A stretch of 63,908 nucleotides of DNA, taken from CAYNNP01 sp964398215. Its GTDB lineage: Bacteria > Planctomycetota > Planctomycetia > Pirellulales > Pirellulaceae. The DNA is taken from positions 1 to 63,908 of the forward strand of contig CAYNNP010000007.1 in the NCBI GenBank assembly GCA_964398215.1. Direction: 5' to 3'. The notes below the pieces were generated by a model. It was given only the letters and a program-made list of their open reading frames with translations. It was not told where the DNA came from and made no database searches. The stretch's first letter is position 1. Each line of letters starts with the position of its first letter. Positions 52,609 through 60,940 of the stretch are shown piece by piece. Made by a program: the position numbers and the translations under genes.

Positions 52609-53253
52609 CTACGCGCTCTCAGCACTTTCCGCAGTTCCAGTACTGCCTAGCATCTTGCTCGCCACACGAACCAGTTCAGCTCGATTGCTTACGTTCAGTT
52701 TCTTCATGATGCTTTCACGACGAAACTGAACCGTACGTAAACTGACGTCCAAATCTGATGCGATCTTTTTCGTGATGTCCCCAGCAATCAATGCTTGAAG
52801 CACCAACTTCTCCTGTTGCGTCAAGGAACTGATGCGATTTTCTAGTTCGCCTCTTTCCGCATTCTCAGCACGTTGCTTACGATCTTTTTCGATCGCATCC
52901 AAAATGCACTCACGTAACTTGGCAGCTGGATACGGTTTGACCAAGAAATCAACCGCACCGGACTTCAACGCAGTAACGGCCTGCGGAATGTCGCCATGGC
53001 CAGAGATCATGACCACGGGAATCGAGTGCCCAACTTCGCGAAGCCGCGCCAACAACGTCATCCCAGTCATTTCAGGCAACTGAATATCTAAAATCAAACA
53101 CCCTGGTTTTGATGCGTCATAGCTGTCCAGAAATTCAACTGCTGAACTGAAGCACTCGGATTGCAATCCCATTGACTCTGTCAGGGCCCTGCTTGACTCA
53201 AGCACTCCTGGATCATCGTCAACAATAAAAACTACTGGTTCAATGGCTGTCAT
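52609..53253 (-). CDS. FixJ/NarL-type response regulator
   Basis: 214 residues from the ATG at 53253. Receiver domain with all key residues: acidic VDDDP (12-14), phospho-acceptor D56 (CLILDIQLPEMTG), S84 (VVMISGHGDIPQAV) and K106 (DFLVKPYPAAKL). The SGHGDIPxAV motif is typical of FixJ. A C-terminal LuxR-type HTH (about 145-205; SSLTQQEKLVLQALIAGDIT, LDVSLRTVQFRRESIMKKLN) gives DNA binding. It follows the kinase gene by about 33 nt and is probably its partner. Confidence 0.93.
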   Translation of the reverse strand: MTAIEPVVFIVDDDPGVLESSRALTESMGLQSECFSSAVEFLDSYDASKPGCLILDIQLPEMTGMTLLARLREVGHSIPVVMISGHGDIPQAVTALKSGAVDFLVKPYPAAKLRECILDAIEKDRKQRAENAERGELENRISSLTQQEKLVLQALIAGDITKKIASDLDVSLRTVQFRRESIMKKLNVSNRAELVRVASKMLGSTGTAESAESA

Positions 53254-53286
53254 AGTACAACTAGCCTCCAAATTCATGCATTGTCA

Positions 53287-54180
53287 CTATTCGTCTGATT
53301 CAATGCGCGGCAAATGCAGAACCGTTTTGAATCCATGCGCGCCATTGGATTCAGTCAAAATTCCAGAGTGTCGTTTCACAACCAACTGACAGGCTTGTAG
53401 CTTCGTTCCACCGGATTGTTCTGCACCGTCTTCTGCTAGCATGCCAATATCCTCTGAATCATGCAAGACATCCATGGCTCTATCAATGGCAACAATTGCG
53501 TATTCTTTGTCGCAGGACAATTTCACACTTGTTGGACCATGCGTTCGCTTTGCGACGCCAGCGCCCACCAAGTGCCCAATTAGCTCGCGGATACGAACCC
53601 GTTGCCCCCAAACAACTAAATCGTTGTCCCCCATACCGCTGGAGTCCACAACAACACTCGATGACGTAACAACCAAGTCCATTAGCATTCGGTACAAATC
53701 TAGTTTCTCGAATTCGCCAGCATCTTCGCCCAGCACCCGCTTCAACGAATGCACCGTCTCACCTGCTCGGCACGCCTGCTCTTCAATCTGACCAAAGATG
53801 TTGACCAAGTGATCCGTTGTCACCTCCTGATCACTGGAAAGCTGAAACGCGCACGTGCCTGCCGTGTTTGAGATCGCGGCAAGTGGCTGATTGATGTCAT
53901 GCGCAATCTGGCCAGCGATCTCTGCCATAACAGAACTCGAATCGAAATCTGCAGACTGATCATCACCTAGCGAGGATGGTGGGCGAGTAGCCGCACGAAC
54001 CAAAAGCACTGCCGATACACACCACCCAACCACCAACAGCAAGGCAAGTGATTGGGCAAGCGCTCGCGATAACACTTCGCTGGCAAGATCGGATAACAAC
54101 AGAAAGGTGGCAACAGCGCATAAAACGCTCATGCCTCCTACGATCCTTGCCGCCAAGCTTCCTTGATTAGGTAGCAACAA
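53287..54180 (-). CDS. FixL-like sensor histidine kinase with a degenerate ATP-binding domain
   Basis: 297 residues. Two membrane helices (about 12-32 and 42-62), then an H-box AEIAGQIAHDINQPLAAISN with phosphorylatable H94, as in FixL/DctB-type kinases. The ATPase half is poorly conserved: the N-box region reads RELIGHLVGAGVAK (no Asn), the G1 DxGxG is absent (IDRAMDVLHDSEDIGMLAED), and the G2 GTGLGL reads GGTKLQAC. It may lack kinase activity, acting as a phosphatase, an acceptor or a partner of another kinase. The frame has a TTG at 54180 and an ATG at 54132; start uncertain. Operon with the FixJ-like regulator. Confidence 0.82.
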   Translation of the reverse strand: MLLPNQGSLAARIVGGMSVLCAVATFLLLSDLASEVLSRALAQSLALLLVVGWCVSAVLLVRAATRPPSSLGDDQSADFDSSSVMAEIAGQIAHDINQPLAAISNTAGTCAFQLSSDQEVTTDHLVNIFGQIEEQACRAGETVHSLKRVLGEDAGEFEKLDLYRMLMDLVVTSSSVVVDSSGMGDNDLVVWGQRVRIRELIGHLVGAGVAKRTHGPTSVKLSCDKEYAIVAIDRAMDVLHDSEDIGMLAEDGAEQSGGTKLQACQLVVKRHSGILTESNGAHGFKTVLHLPRIESDE

Positions 54181-54227
54181 TCAAAAACCAAATACGAGAT
54201 CGTACTGAACTGCCATGGCGAACAAAA

Positions 54228-55430
54228 TCAATTCAGTTCGTCAGTCAACACAAACTCAGCAAATGGAACATCGCTCGCTTTTCCACGAGGTGTCATGATC
54301 GCCTGGAAAACCCGATAGTTGATGGTTTCAGCAATAAACTTTGTCGAACCATCGGCGAATACGGCAACCACACCACCTGAGTGAGCCGATGTTGGCCGCG
54401 CAAAAGTTGACGAAATGGTCTCGCCATTTGGGTCAACTGTGGCTTGCGGGCTGACACCTGTCAGCTGCTCCAAAAAGCCATTCGGACCGCTAGCTCCTCC
54501 GCCATTGATCTTGATTATCTGGAATAGATCCCCCGCGCCGGCACCTGGTTCATCAATCGGATGCCAGACAGCACCCGCTGTGTACTTCGCATGCCTTAGC
54601 ATCTGGCCTCTTGTAAAGTTCGTATCGATTGATGCGTCCTCGCCAACATCCAGGTCCACATCAGTGGCAGATGCTGTTAAGCAATCGGCACCATTCAAGA
54701 AACCTGGACGGTGCCAAGGCACTGCCTGGACACTCTCAGTCATCAACAGAGTAGTCCCCAGTCCATCCTTCAGGTCATCCGCAGAAATCGCCACACCTAT
54801 TTTTGCCGCACCGTTGTACTTAGCATTGAACACACCATTGTGCTTTGTCTCTGCTGCAGCAACTGTTTGCGAAAATCCAACGGGAGCCGCGGTGTACAGT
54901 GTCATTCCATTGTTGGTGATGTAACTATTCAGTCCATTCGACCCATCATTCAGTGGATTGCTTGGGCACTGAAACACAGCAAGATTCGGTGCCGCCAAAG
55001 GATGAAAGCCATCGCCAGAAAGACGCCTGGAAGGCTGCTGTTCGCCACTACCATCCGCTAGAATCGGGTAGCGATCTCCTGTCCAGAGCTCATAGGTTGG
55101 CTGGGCGTCAAGGAACTGCAAAAGGGGAACACCATAGCCGCCAACCTTAACATGGCGTGGAACCGCTCCGCTGAAGTTTCCAGGATCACTTGGATCACTT
55201 CCGCCCGCAAACACACCATACTTATTGACGTAACCAGGAAAGCTGCCTTTCCGGTTTTCAAATTGAATCACGCCAAGCCCAAGGTTCTTTAGGTTATTAG
55301 TGCATTGAGTCAACCTAGCTCGCTCTTGAACCGCTCCAATCGCTGGGAGCAACAAACCAACCAAGATTCCAATGATTGCGATCACCACAAGTAATTCAAC
55401 TAATGTGAAAGCCAGTTTCTTTTTTTGCAT
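54228..55430 (-). CDS. DUF1559 prepilin-like secreted protein (second copy)
   Basis: 400 residues from the ATG at 55430 (GGAG 6 nt upstream). Prepilin-type leader MQKKKLA then FTLVELLVVIAIIGILVGLL. Unlike most members the leader lacks Gly before FTLVE (it has Ala). The DUF1559 body includes AIGAVQERARLTQCTNNLKN (an unusual replacement of the usual AVQAAREAARR) and the C-terminal region HSGGVVAVFADGSTKFI. A late tail reads MTPRGKASDVPFAEFVLTD. Surface or secretion role inferred from the family. Divergent from the class V aminotransferase-like gene. Confidence 0.92.
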   Translation of the reverse strand: MQKKKLAFTLVELLVVIAIIGILVGLLLPAIGAVQERARLTQCTNNLKNLGLGVIQFENRKGSFPGYVNKYGVFAGGSDPSDPGNFSGAVPRHVKVGGYGVPLLQFLDAQPTYELWTGDRYPILADGSGEQQPSRRLSGDGFHPLAAPNLAVFQCPSNPLNDGSNGLNSYITNNGMTLYTAAPVGFSQTVAAAETKHNGVFNAKYNGAAKIGVAISADDLKDGLGTTLLMTESVQAVPWHRPGFLNGADCLTASATDVDLDVGEDASIDTNFTRGQMLRHAKYTAGAVWHPIDEPGAGAGDLFQIIKINGGGASGPNGFLEQLTGVSPQATVDPNGETISSTFARPTSAHSGGVVAVFADGSTKFIAETINYRVFQAIMTPRGKASDVPFAEFVLTDELN

Positions 55431-55738
55431 CGGTTGCTCCGTAAACAGTTTTTTGAGATGAGATGGTGACCTTACGCCACGGGCCATCGCGAAGGTCACT
55501 CCTATTATCACTCTTCGTGATGAATCGTGCAATTGTTTACACTGATATCAAAAGGACGTCTGATGGTGTCCGAATGATGCGAAATTGGCCTTTCATTCCA
55601 CAATTCCCCGATTAGCCTTGACCACATCATGCCAACTTACCAGGGACAACTGACCCAAAGTAGCGAAAATTTGTTCAAAAAAACCCCTCTACAAACTGGT
55701 CACCTTGGCAATCCGACTGACATGGCAGGTAATTCCTC
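55431..55738. other. Divergent intergenic region
   Basis: 308 bases between the DUF1559 gene (minus) and the aminotransferase-like gene (plus). Both promoters should lie here. I see no clear promoter boxes, hairpins or ORFs with a plausible product. Confidence 0.5.
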
Positions 55739-56848
55739 TTGATTTACCTAGATTTCAACCGGACTACACCGTTAGCGCCGTCAGTCCAAGAAGCAATGGA
55801 CCCTTACTGGTCTCGGCATTTTTTGCTTCCCAATCAGTCTCACTCTCACGCCCAAGCTATCCACGAAGCGTTGGAGCATGCCCGCGAAGGATTGGCTGGA
55901 ATGATTGGCTGCGAACCGTTCGAGACGGTGTTCACAAGTGGTGGCACCGAAGCCAATAATCTCGCTATTCACGGCATTTTTGCTAACAAACCGCCAGGCC
56001 ATGTCCTGGTCTCGGATCTGGAACATGACTCGGTCGCCAAGGCATGCGACGCACTGGGGCCGGACTGGGTAGTCGAAGTTTTTCCATCTGGCCTGGATGG
56101 CTGCATTGATCCCAACGAAGTCCAAACAAGACTTCGAGAGGACAGCAGGCTGGTTTGCTTGCAAGCAGCGAGCCCAATTCTTGGGACCATCCAGCCGGTT
56201 CGTGAGATCGCCGATTTGTGCCACACTCGGGGGGTACTAGTTCACTGCGATGCCACCCAAGTCTTCAGCAAGGTTCCACACAGCCTGGAGGCCTTGCGGG
56301 CAGACACAATTTCGATCAGCGGCCACAAATTCTATGGCCCAAAAGGGAGTGGCGCGCTCTACGTCAGACGAGGCCTGGAGCTCTGCCCAATTAGCTTCGG
56401 GGAGCCACGAGAAATGGGCCTGCGAGCTGGCTCAGAAAATGTTCCCGCCTGCATCGGATTGGGAGCGGCAGCCTACCTCTGCGGAAAATGCTCAAGCGAT
56501 GTGTTTGATAATCTAGGCGAACTGCGGGACATACTCGCAAATGGCTTGGTCAAGAATATTCCTGGCGCCGCAGTCCTCTGCCAGGACTCAATCAGGCTTC
56601 CCAATACGCTAGCAATTCGACTCCCGATCCAGGCAAGCGCACTCCGAACACGCTGCCGCCAACTCGTCTTCAACTCTGCTCAATCAGAAGCCCCTCCCGA
56701 CGAAATGACTCGCTCATTGCGCGCGATCGGGCTCGCAGATTCAGAGATCTCGCGGACCGCTACATTCTCCGTTGGCTGGACAACCAGCCGCGATCAGATC
56801 GCAAGCGCAGTCGAAATGATCTCAGACGCATGCGAAGCTGGGATCTAG
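55739..56848 (+). CDS. Class V aminotransferase, cysteine-desulfurase (NifS/IscS)-like, lacking the active Cys
   Basis: 369 residues, TTG start (stop in frame 9 nt upstream; CAGGT upstream). NifS-like N-terminus IYLDFNRTTPLAP, FTSGGTEANNLAIHG, PLP-stacking His in LEHDSVA, Asp/Gln in VHCDATQVF, and PLP Lys197 in SISGHKFYGPKG. GLRAGSENVPACIGLG is the substrate Arg region. In desulfurases a catalytic Cys sits in a loop like SACSSGSxEPS; here the loop reads VFNSAQSEAPP, with Asn312 in its place. It may act as another PLP enzyme (e.g. lyase, selenocysteine-lyase-like or a scaffold) rather than a desulfurase. Confidence 0.85.
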   Translation: MIYLDFNRTTPLAPSVQEAMDPYWSRHFLLPNQSHSHAQAIHEALEHAREGLAGMIGCEPFETVFTSGGTEANNLAIHGIFANKPPGHVLVSDLEHDSVAKACDALGPDWVVEVFPSGLDGCIDPNEVQTRLREDSRLVCLQAASPILGTIQPVREIADLCHTRGVLVHCDATQVFSKVPHSLEALRADTISISGHKFYGPKGSGALYVRRGLELCPISFGEPREMGLRAGSENVPACIGLGAAAYLCGKCSSDVFDNLGELRDILANGLVKNIPGAAVLCQDSIRLPNTLAIRLPIQASALRTRCRQLVFNSAQSEAPPDEMTRSLRAIGLADSEISRTATFSVGWTTSRDQIASAVEMISDACEAGI

Positions 56849-57296
56849 ACTGATCCAGGCGATTCTGACCGCTCGAATTCGCCCTAAACTCGCCTCGCGG
56901 CAGCTAACATTGCCAGAAACCCCTCTGTTGACGGGAAAGCATTAGGCCGATGGCAATCCATGACCCAACTCAGGGCAAGCAGCCTTGCTAGCATTCGCAG
57001 ATCTAGGCTCAGATCCAGAAAAACCAAAAAAAACTACCCGAAATAGCCTAAAAACGGTTAAAATTGGGAAAATCCGAAAAACCAAACCAAGGTGGACACT
57101 TAGTATTTGATCAAATTCGCGTGCCCACGGATTAGGCACGCATCGCGAATCCACCCGAGGCAGCCATGCTCAAAAACGAAGCACCCGCCCTTTGAAAGCC
57201 TAAGTTGTTTTGAAAGCATCCGTTACGAACGCCGATTTGCCCGCTAGCAATCATCGGCAAAAACCTCTCACGGACTTTCATATTTAAGGACATACT
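56849..57296. other. Intergenic region, no gene seen
   Basis: 448 bases. One minus-strand frame (56942-57154) is open but has a Phe-rich, unlikely composition and no ribosome-binding site. An A-rich stretch lies at 57020-57080. The ribosome-binding site AAGGA at 57286-57290 belongs to the next gene. Confidence 0.5.
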
Positions 57297-57923
57297 GTGG
57301 CTGACCCTAACAATCCGTCATCACTTCGATACGCTAGCGATCCAACACCTGAGCAAGCTGGACGCATTGCTCCGAGACTCGATTTGACCCCGACAGACGG
57401 CATCCAATCTGACCAGCGAGGCAAGGAAGTTCTCCGCCTGGCCCAGGAAGCTTTTGCAAAGACAGGCAGCTGGGTTGTCTTCTACCGTGAAGCAATGGGC
57501 ACCGAGGGTTTCGTTCGCAAGCTATTCCCATCGAACAGTGAAATGCGAGCATTCGAGGACACGCCAGAGTTTGCTGAACTGCAAGAAATGATCGCTGCGG
57601 TCCGAAGCCAAGACACCTCCAAAGGTGACGCTGCCGAACCTGAACGAATGATCACAATTCGCCTTCCAAAGAGTCTTCATGACACGCTGCGAACAGAAGC
57701 GGATGACATGAACCTCAGCATCAACAAACTTTGCATCAGCAAGCTTCTGCAGCGCATTGAGTCGCGGTTTGTGCCAGTACAACAAGGCCGCCGACGCGGC
57801 CGACGGCCTGGCCCTCAAGGCCCTCGAAAACGTGATCAGGTTGCAGCACAAACCGAAGCCGAACAGCCCGCAACCACGGCCCAAACAACCGGCCTAACAG
57901 GTGGATCGAATCCACCTCAGTAG
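57297..57923 (+). CDS. Ribbon-helix-helix protein with basic C-terminal tail
   Basis: 208 residues, GTG start with AAGGA 6 nt upstream. The first ~110 residues (GKEVLRLAQEAFAKTGSWVV; FYREAMGTEGFVRKLFP) resemble a conserved domain seen in planctomycete proteins. A ribbon-helix-helix (Arc/CopG/HicB type) lies at about 120-155: RMITIRLPKSLHDTLRTEAD, then MNLSINKLCISKLLQ. The tail is Arg/Gly/Pro-rich (GRRRGRRPGPQGPRKR) then Gln/Thr-rich. It is probably a dimeric DNA-binding regulator. No toxin gene is adjacent, so an antitoxin role is not supported. Confidence 0.82.
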   Translation: MADPNNPSSLRYASDPTPEQAGRIAPRLDLTPTDGIQSDQRGKEVLRLAQEAFAKTGSWVVFYREAMGTEGFVRKLFPSNSEMRAFEDTPEFAELQEMIAAVRSQDTSKGDAAEPERMITIRLPKSLHDTLRTEADDMNLSINKLCISKLLQRIESRFVPVQQGRRRGRRPGPQGPRKRDQVAAQTEAEQPATTAQTTGLTGGSNPPQ

Positions 57924-57957
57924 AGCAATCGCCAAATACCTCTGCAGGGCATCGAAT

Positions 57958-57987
57958 AAAGCGAAAGTCGTCAGAGACTTTCGCTTT
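57958..57987 (+). terminator. Terminator of the ribbon-helix-helix gene
   Basis: Perfect 12-bp stem AAAGCGAAAGTC / GACTTTCGCTTT with a 6-nt loop, 34 nt after the stop. The T tract is only the last bases of the stem itself. Confidence 0.8.
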
Positions 57988-58219
57988 CAGCTGGCCGTGT
58001 TGATATCACTCATCCGCGTTGCCACAGGTCGCCCATGCGCGGCCGATCGCTTTGGTCGCTTTCGGCTTGCAATGGCCAAAACGCAAACCCCCAATATTTT
58101 TAACACGGCAACAATGACGCGTTGTCCGGTGGGGCAATAGGATTATTGATTGCTATGGCGTAGATTGGCTGGAAATTCAATTTTCGCAACGGGCAGCAGC
58201 TCTCAATAGCAGTGATACG

Positions 58220-59488
58220 ATGATTTCCACCACTTTCTCCACCTCTCGTACAGACATCGCCGGAATTGACATCAGTGAGTTGGTCAAAAAATTTGGCACG
58301 CCACTCTATGTCTATGACCAAAGCATCATCGATCAGCGGATTTCCGAACTCGCCGACTTCGATGTGATTCGTTACGCACAGAAAGCGTGCAGCAATCTTG
58401 GAATCTTGGATCGCATGCGGCGAAAGGGAGTGGTTGTTGATGCGGTCAGCGTTGGCGAAGTTCACCGCGGGATGGCGGTTGGCTATTCGGCTAACGGACG
58501 CGACAAAGAAATTGTGTACACCGCAGATATCTTTGACCACGAAGCCTTGGAGATGGTGGTCAAGCATGGGCTAGCGGTCAACTGCGGTTCTCCCGACATG
58601 ATCAGCCAGCTTGGAGAGAAATTGCCGGGAGCCGAAGTGACTTTGCGGATCAATCCAGGCTTTGGGCACGGACATAGCCAAAAAACCAATACCGGTGGCG
58701 AGCAGAGCAAGCATGGAATCTGGCACACTCAGATCGACGAGTGTCTACAACGGGCCGCTCAGCATGGTGTGACAGTGACAGGCTTGCACATGCACATTGG
58801 ATCGGGAACTGACCTTGAGCACCTTTCGAATGTTTGTGACTCGATGGAAACCATCGCAAAGCAAGTCGGCGGAACCATCAAAACGATCAGCGCTGGCGGA
58901 GGGCTGCCCGTGCCCTATCGTCACGACGAAACCTATGTCGACTTGGCGAAGTACTTTCAACTCTGGGATGCGACACGCAATCGCTTGAGCGAACAATTCG
59001 GACATCGAATCGAATTGGAAATCGAACCCGGAAGGTTCCTGTCTGCCGAAAGCGGCTACTTGGTATCTGAAGTTCGTAGCGTCAAGACAGCCGGAACCAA
59101 CAATTTCGTCTTGGTCGACGCGGGCTTCAACGATTTGGCGCGACCAGTGATGTACGGCGCCTACCATCCAATCTCTGTCTGCGGGCGAAACAATGACGCA
59201 GCGGCTCGCGACCAAATTGACGTCGTTGTCGGCGGGCCACTTTGTGAGTCCGGAGACATCTTTACACAACGTGAAGGCGGATTCGTTGAATCGAGGAAGC
59301 TACCGGCTCCGCAGGTTGGTGACTTCATCGTGCTGGAGAACGCGGGCGCATACGGGTTCGTGATGAGCAGCAACTACAACAGTAAAACACGAGCCGCAGA
59401 AGTCTTGATCGAAAACGGTGAGGCAAAACTAATTCGGCGACGCGAAACATTTGAAGATCTAGTGCGCAGCGAGATCATTCCCGATTAG
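58220..59488 (+). CDS. lysA: Diaminopimelate decarboxylase
   Basis: 422 residues, the usual LysA length. Fold III PLP enzyme: PLP Lys55 in RYAQKACSN, DAVSVGEVHRGMAVG, LHMHIGSGTD, Gly-rich phosphate loop ISAGGGLPVPY, EIEPGRFLSAESGYLV, the catalytic Cys in VVGGPLCESGDIF (about 342) and Tyr in LENAGAYGFVMSSNYNS. It decarboxylates meso-diaminopimelate to lysine. The PLP motif YAQKACSN differs from the common YAVKAN. The ATG at 58220 is used. The selenoprotein candidate begins 89 nt downstream on the same strand. Confidence 0.95.
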   Translation: MISTTFSTSRTDIAGIDISELVKKFGTPLYVYDQSIIDQRISELADFDVIRYAQKACSNLGILDRMRRKGVVVDAVSVGEVHRGMAVGYSANGRDKEIVYTADIFDHEALEMVVKHGLAVNCGSPDMISQLGEKLPGAEVTLRINPGFGHGHSQKTNTGGEQSKHGIWHTQIDECLQRAAQHGVTVTGLHMHIGSGTDLEHLSNVCDSMETIAKQVGGTIKTISAGGGLPVPYRHDETYVDLAKYFQLWDATRNRLSEQFGHRIELEIEPGRFLSAESGYLVSEVRSVKTAGTNNFVLVDAGFNDLARPVMYGAYHPISVCGRNNDAAARDQIDVVVGGPLCESGDIFTQREGGFVESRKLPAPQVGDFIVLENAGAYGFVMSSNYNSKTRAAEVLIENGEAKLIRRRETFEDLVRSEIIPD

Positions 59489-59577
59489 CAATCAGTCGTC
59501 ATACGCTAATGCACCTGCACTAGCGTCAACAATTCTCATTCGCCCCCTGCGCACATTTCTAGCCCGAAGAAAAATCC

Positions 59578-60903
59578 ATGCGATCCCGTTTCCTTTCAGG
59601 CATAGCCTGTGTGGTTGTTTCATTTTTTCCGTTAAGTGCTTGGGGGCAAGCGAAACCGGAATTCGAGAGTCGCTACAACAAGCGATTCCTGAAAGAGTCA
59701 TCGTTTCTAGGCAAGCAAGCGCCCGATGTGAACGTTTACGACGCAAGCGGAAACCCGTTTCGATTATCACAATCGCGCGGCAAACATACGGTGGTGGTGT
59801 TTGGCTGTCTCACCTGAGCGCCGTTCCTAAAAAATGTCTCCGGTCTGGAGACAGTGTTCATTGACTATCGCGATCGCGTCAATTTCTACTACGTCTACAA
59901 ACGCCTCGCGCACCCTGAGACCAACAACTTTGTGGAGCCCGCGACCCTGGAAGAGCGTTTGTTGCACGTTGCCGAAGCCAAACGCATGACGGGTACTTCG
60001 ATCCCATGGATCGCCGACGCGATGGACGACCGGATGACCAAAGCGTACGGTGGCCCCTACAACGGAGAGTTTGTCATCGCCCCGGATGGGAAAGTCGTTC
60101 GCCAAAGATTCTGGAGCAACCCAACGGAACTGCGTGCGGACTTGACTGCGTTGGTCGGGCCCGTTGAAACGCCAACAAAAATCGCAGACCTGCCCGTGCG
60201 GTTCAGGGCCGAACCGCGCAAGATTGCCAGCAACGTTGTCCCACGTATCGATTTGCCCAAGGGGTTATCGCCCGTTCAGGTTCAGCACAGCCAACCAGGC
60301 GAGCACCCGATCTTCGTCAAGCTTCGTGCCGAACTGACTAAGAAACCGGACGCAAAAGGGAAACGCAAAATGTACCTGGGATTCTACGTGGATCCGATTC
60401 ATCGCGTTCATTGGAACAACGCAGCGGGCCCCGTCGAAGTTGAAATTCTGGCGCAAGCTGATTCGGGTATCGCTTCCACAAAATTGCTTGGCCCCAAAGT
60501 CCAGCAATCCGCTGACATTGACGCACGCATGTTTTTGGTCGACGTCGACAAGGGTGCGGATGCGACGGATTCAGAGAACGCCACATCTTTCAAAATCAAA
60601 TTGCGATACGTCGTTTGCGACGATGCGGAAACATTCTGCTTTCCGATCACACAAGAGTTTGATGTCAGCCTAAAACCAGCACGTCATCGCAGCAGTCGAC
60701 CTGGGATTTTTATTAACGACATATTCCGCAATGTCGCCAAGTACGACAAAAACGGCGACGGAAAAATCACACCCCAAGAGTTAGGCAAGGGTAACGTGAC
60801 GATGTACATGACACACATCGATTACAACTTGGACAACGTCATTGACACAGAAGAAATCGAACGGTTTTACCGAATGTACAACAACGGTCGCGGCATCAAA
60901 TAA
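59578..60903 (+). CDS. Putative secreted selenoprotein: iodothyronine-deiodinase-like thioredoxin domain + EF-hands
   Basis: 441 residues if TGA at 59815 is read as selenocysteine (U80). The frame is continuous from the ATG at 59578 to 60903 with no other stop. Signal peptide about 1-23 (ends SAWGQ). The thioredoxin-fold stretch around U80 reads VVVFGCLT-U-APFLKN, then FIDYRDRVNFYYVYKRLAHP; this parallels the deiodinase NFGSCT-U-PPF and later FLIVYIEEAH. Residues about 200-370 are a beta-rich domain. Two EF-hand loops end the protein: DKNGDGKITPQE (about 390-401) and DYNLDNVIDTEE (about 415-426). A SECIS-like hairpin follows the TGA. Without Sec insertion the product would be a 79-residue stub. 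Confidence 0.8.
59815..59853 (+). promoter_or_regulatory. Bacterial SECIS-like element for UGA recoding
   Basis: TGA at 59815-59817; a 7-bp stem TGTCTCC (59835-59841) / GGAGACA (59847-59853) closes the loop GGTCT (59842-59846). The GG of the loop is 24 nt after the TGA, inside the distance range known for bacterial SECIS elements, and GGUCU matches the apical loop bound by SelB in the formate dehydrogenase mRNA. Confidence 0.7.
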
Positions 60904-60940
60904 GCCTATCAAACGATAGCTCGGTCGCGCAGTCCGTGTG

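Noticed and set aside
55722..55743. ATG at 55722 as start of the class V aminotransferase-like gene
   Set aside because: It is out of frame and reaches a TGA after six codons; the in-frame TTG at 55739 yields the conserved IYLDFN start.
56942..57154. 70-codon minus-strand open frame
   Set aside because: Phe-rich composition from an A-rich tract on the plus strand, no Shine-Dalgarno and no recognisable motif.
59854..60903. Separate gene starting at GTG 59854 downstream of a truncated 79-residue gene
   Set aside because: Both parts share one frame, the sequence before the GTG is coding-like (APFLKN), and the thioredoxin-like motif spans the TGA.
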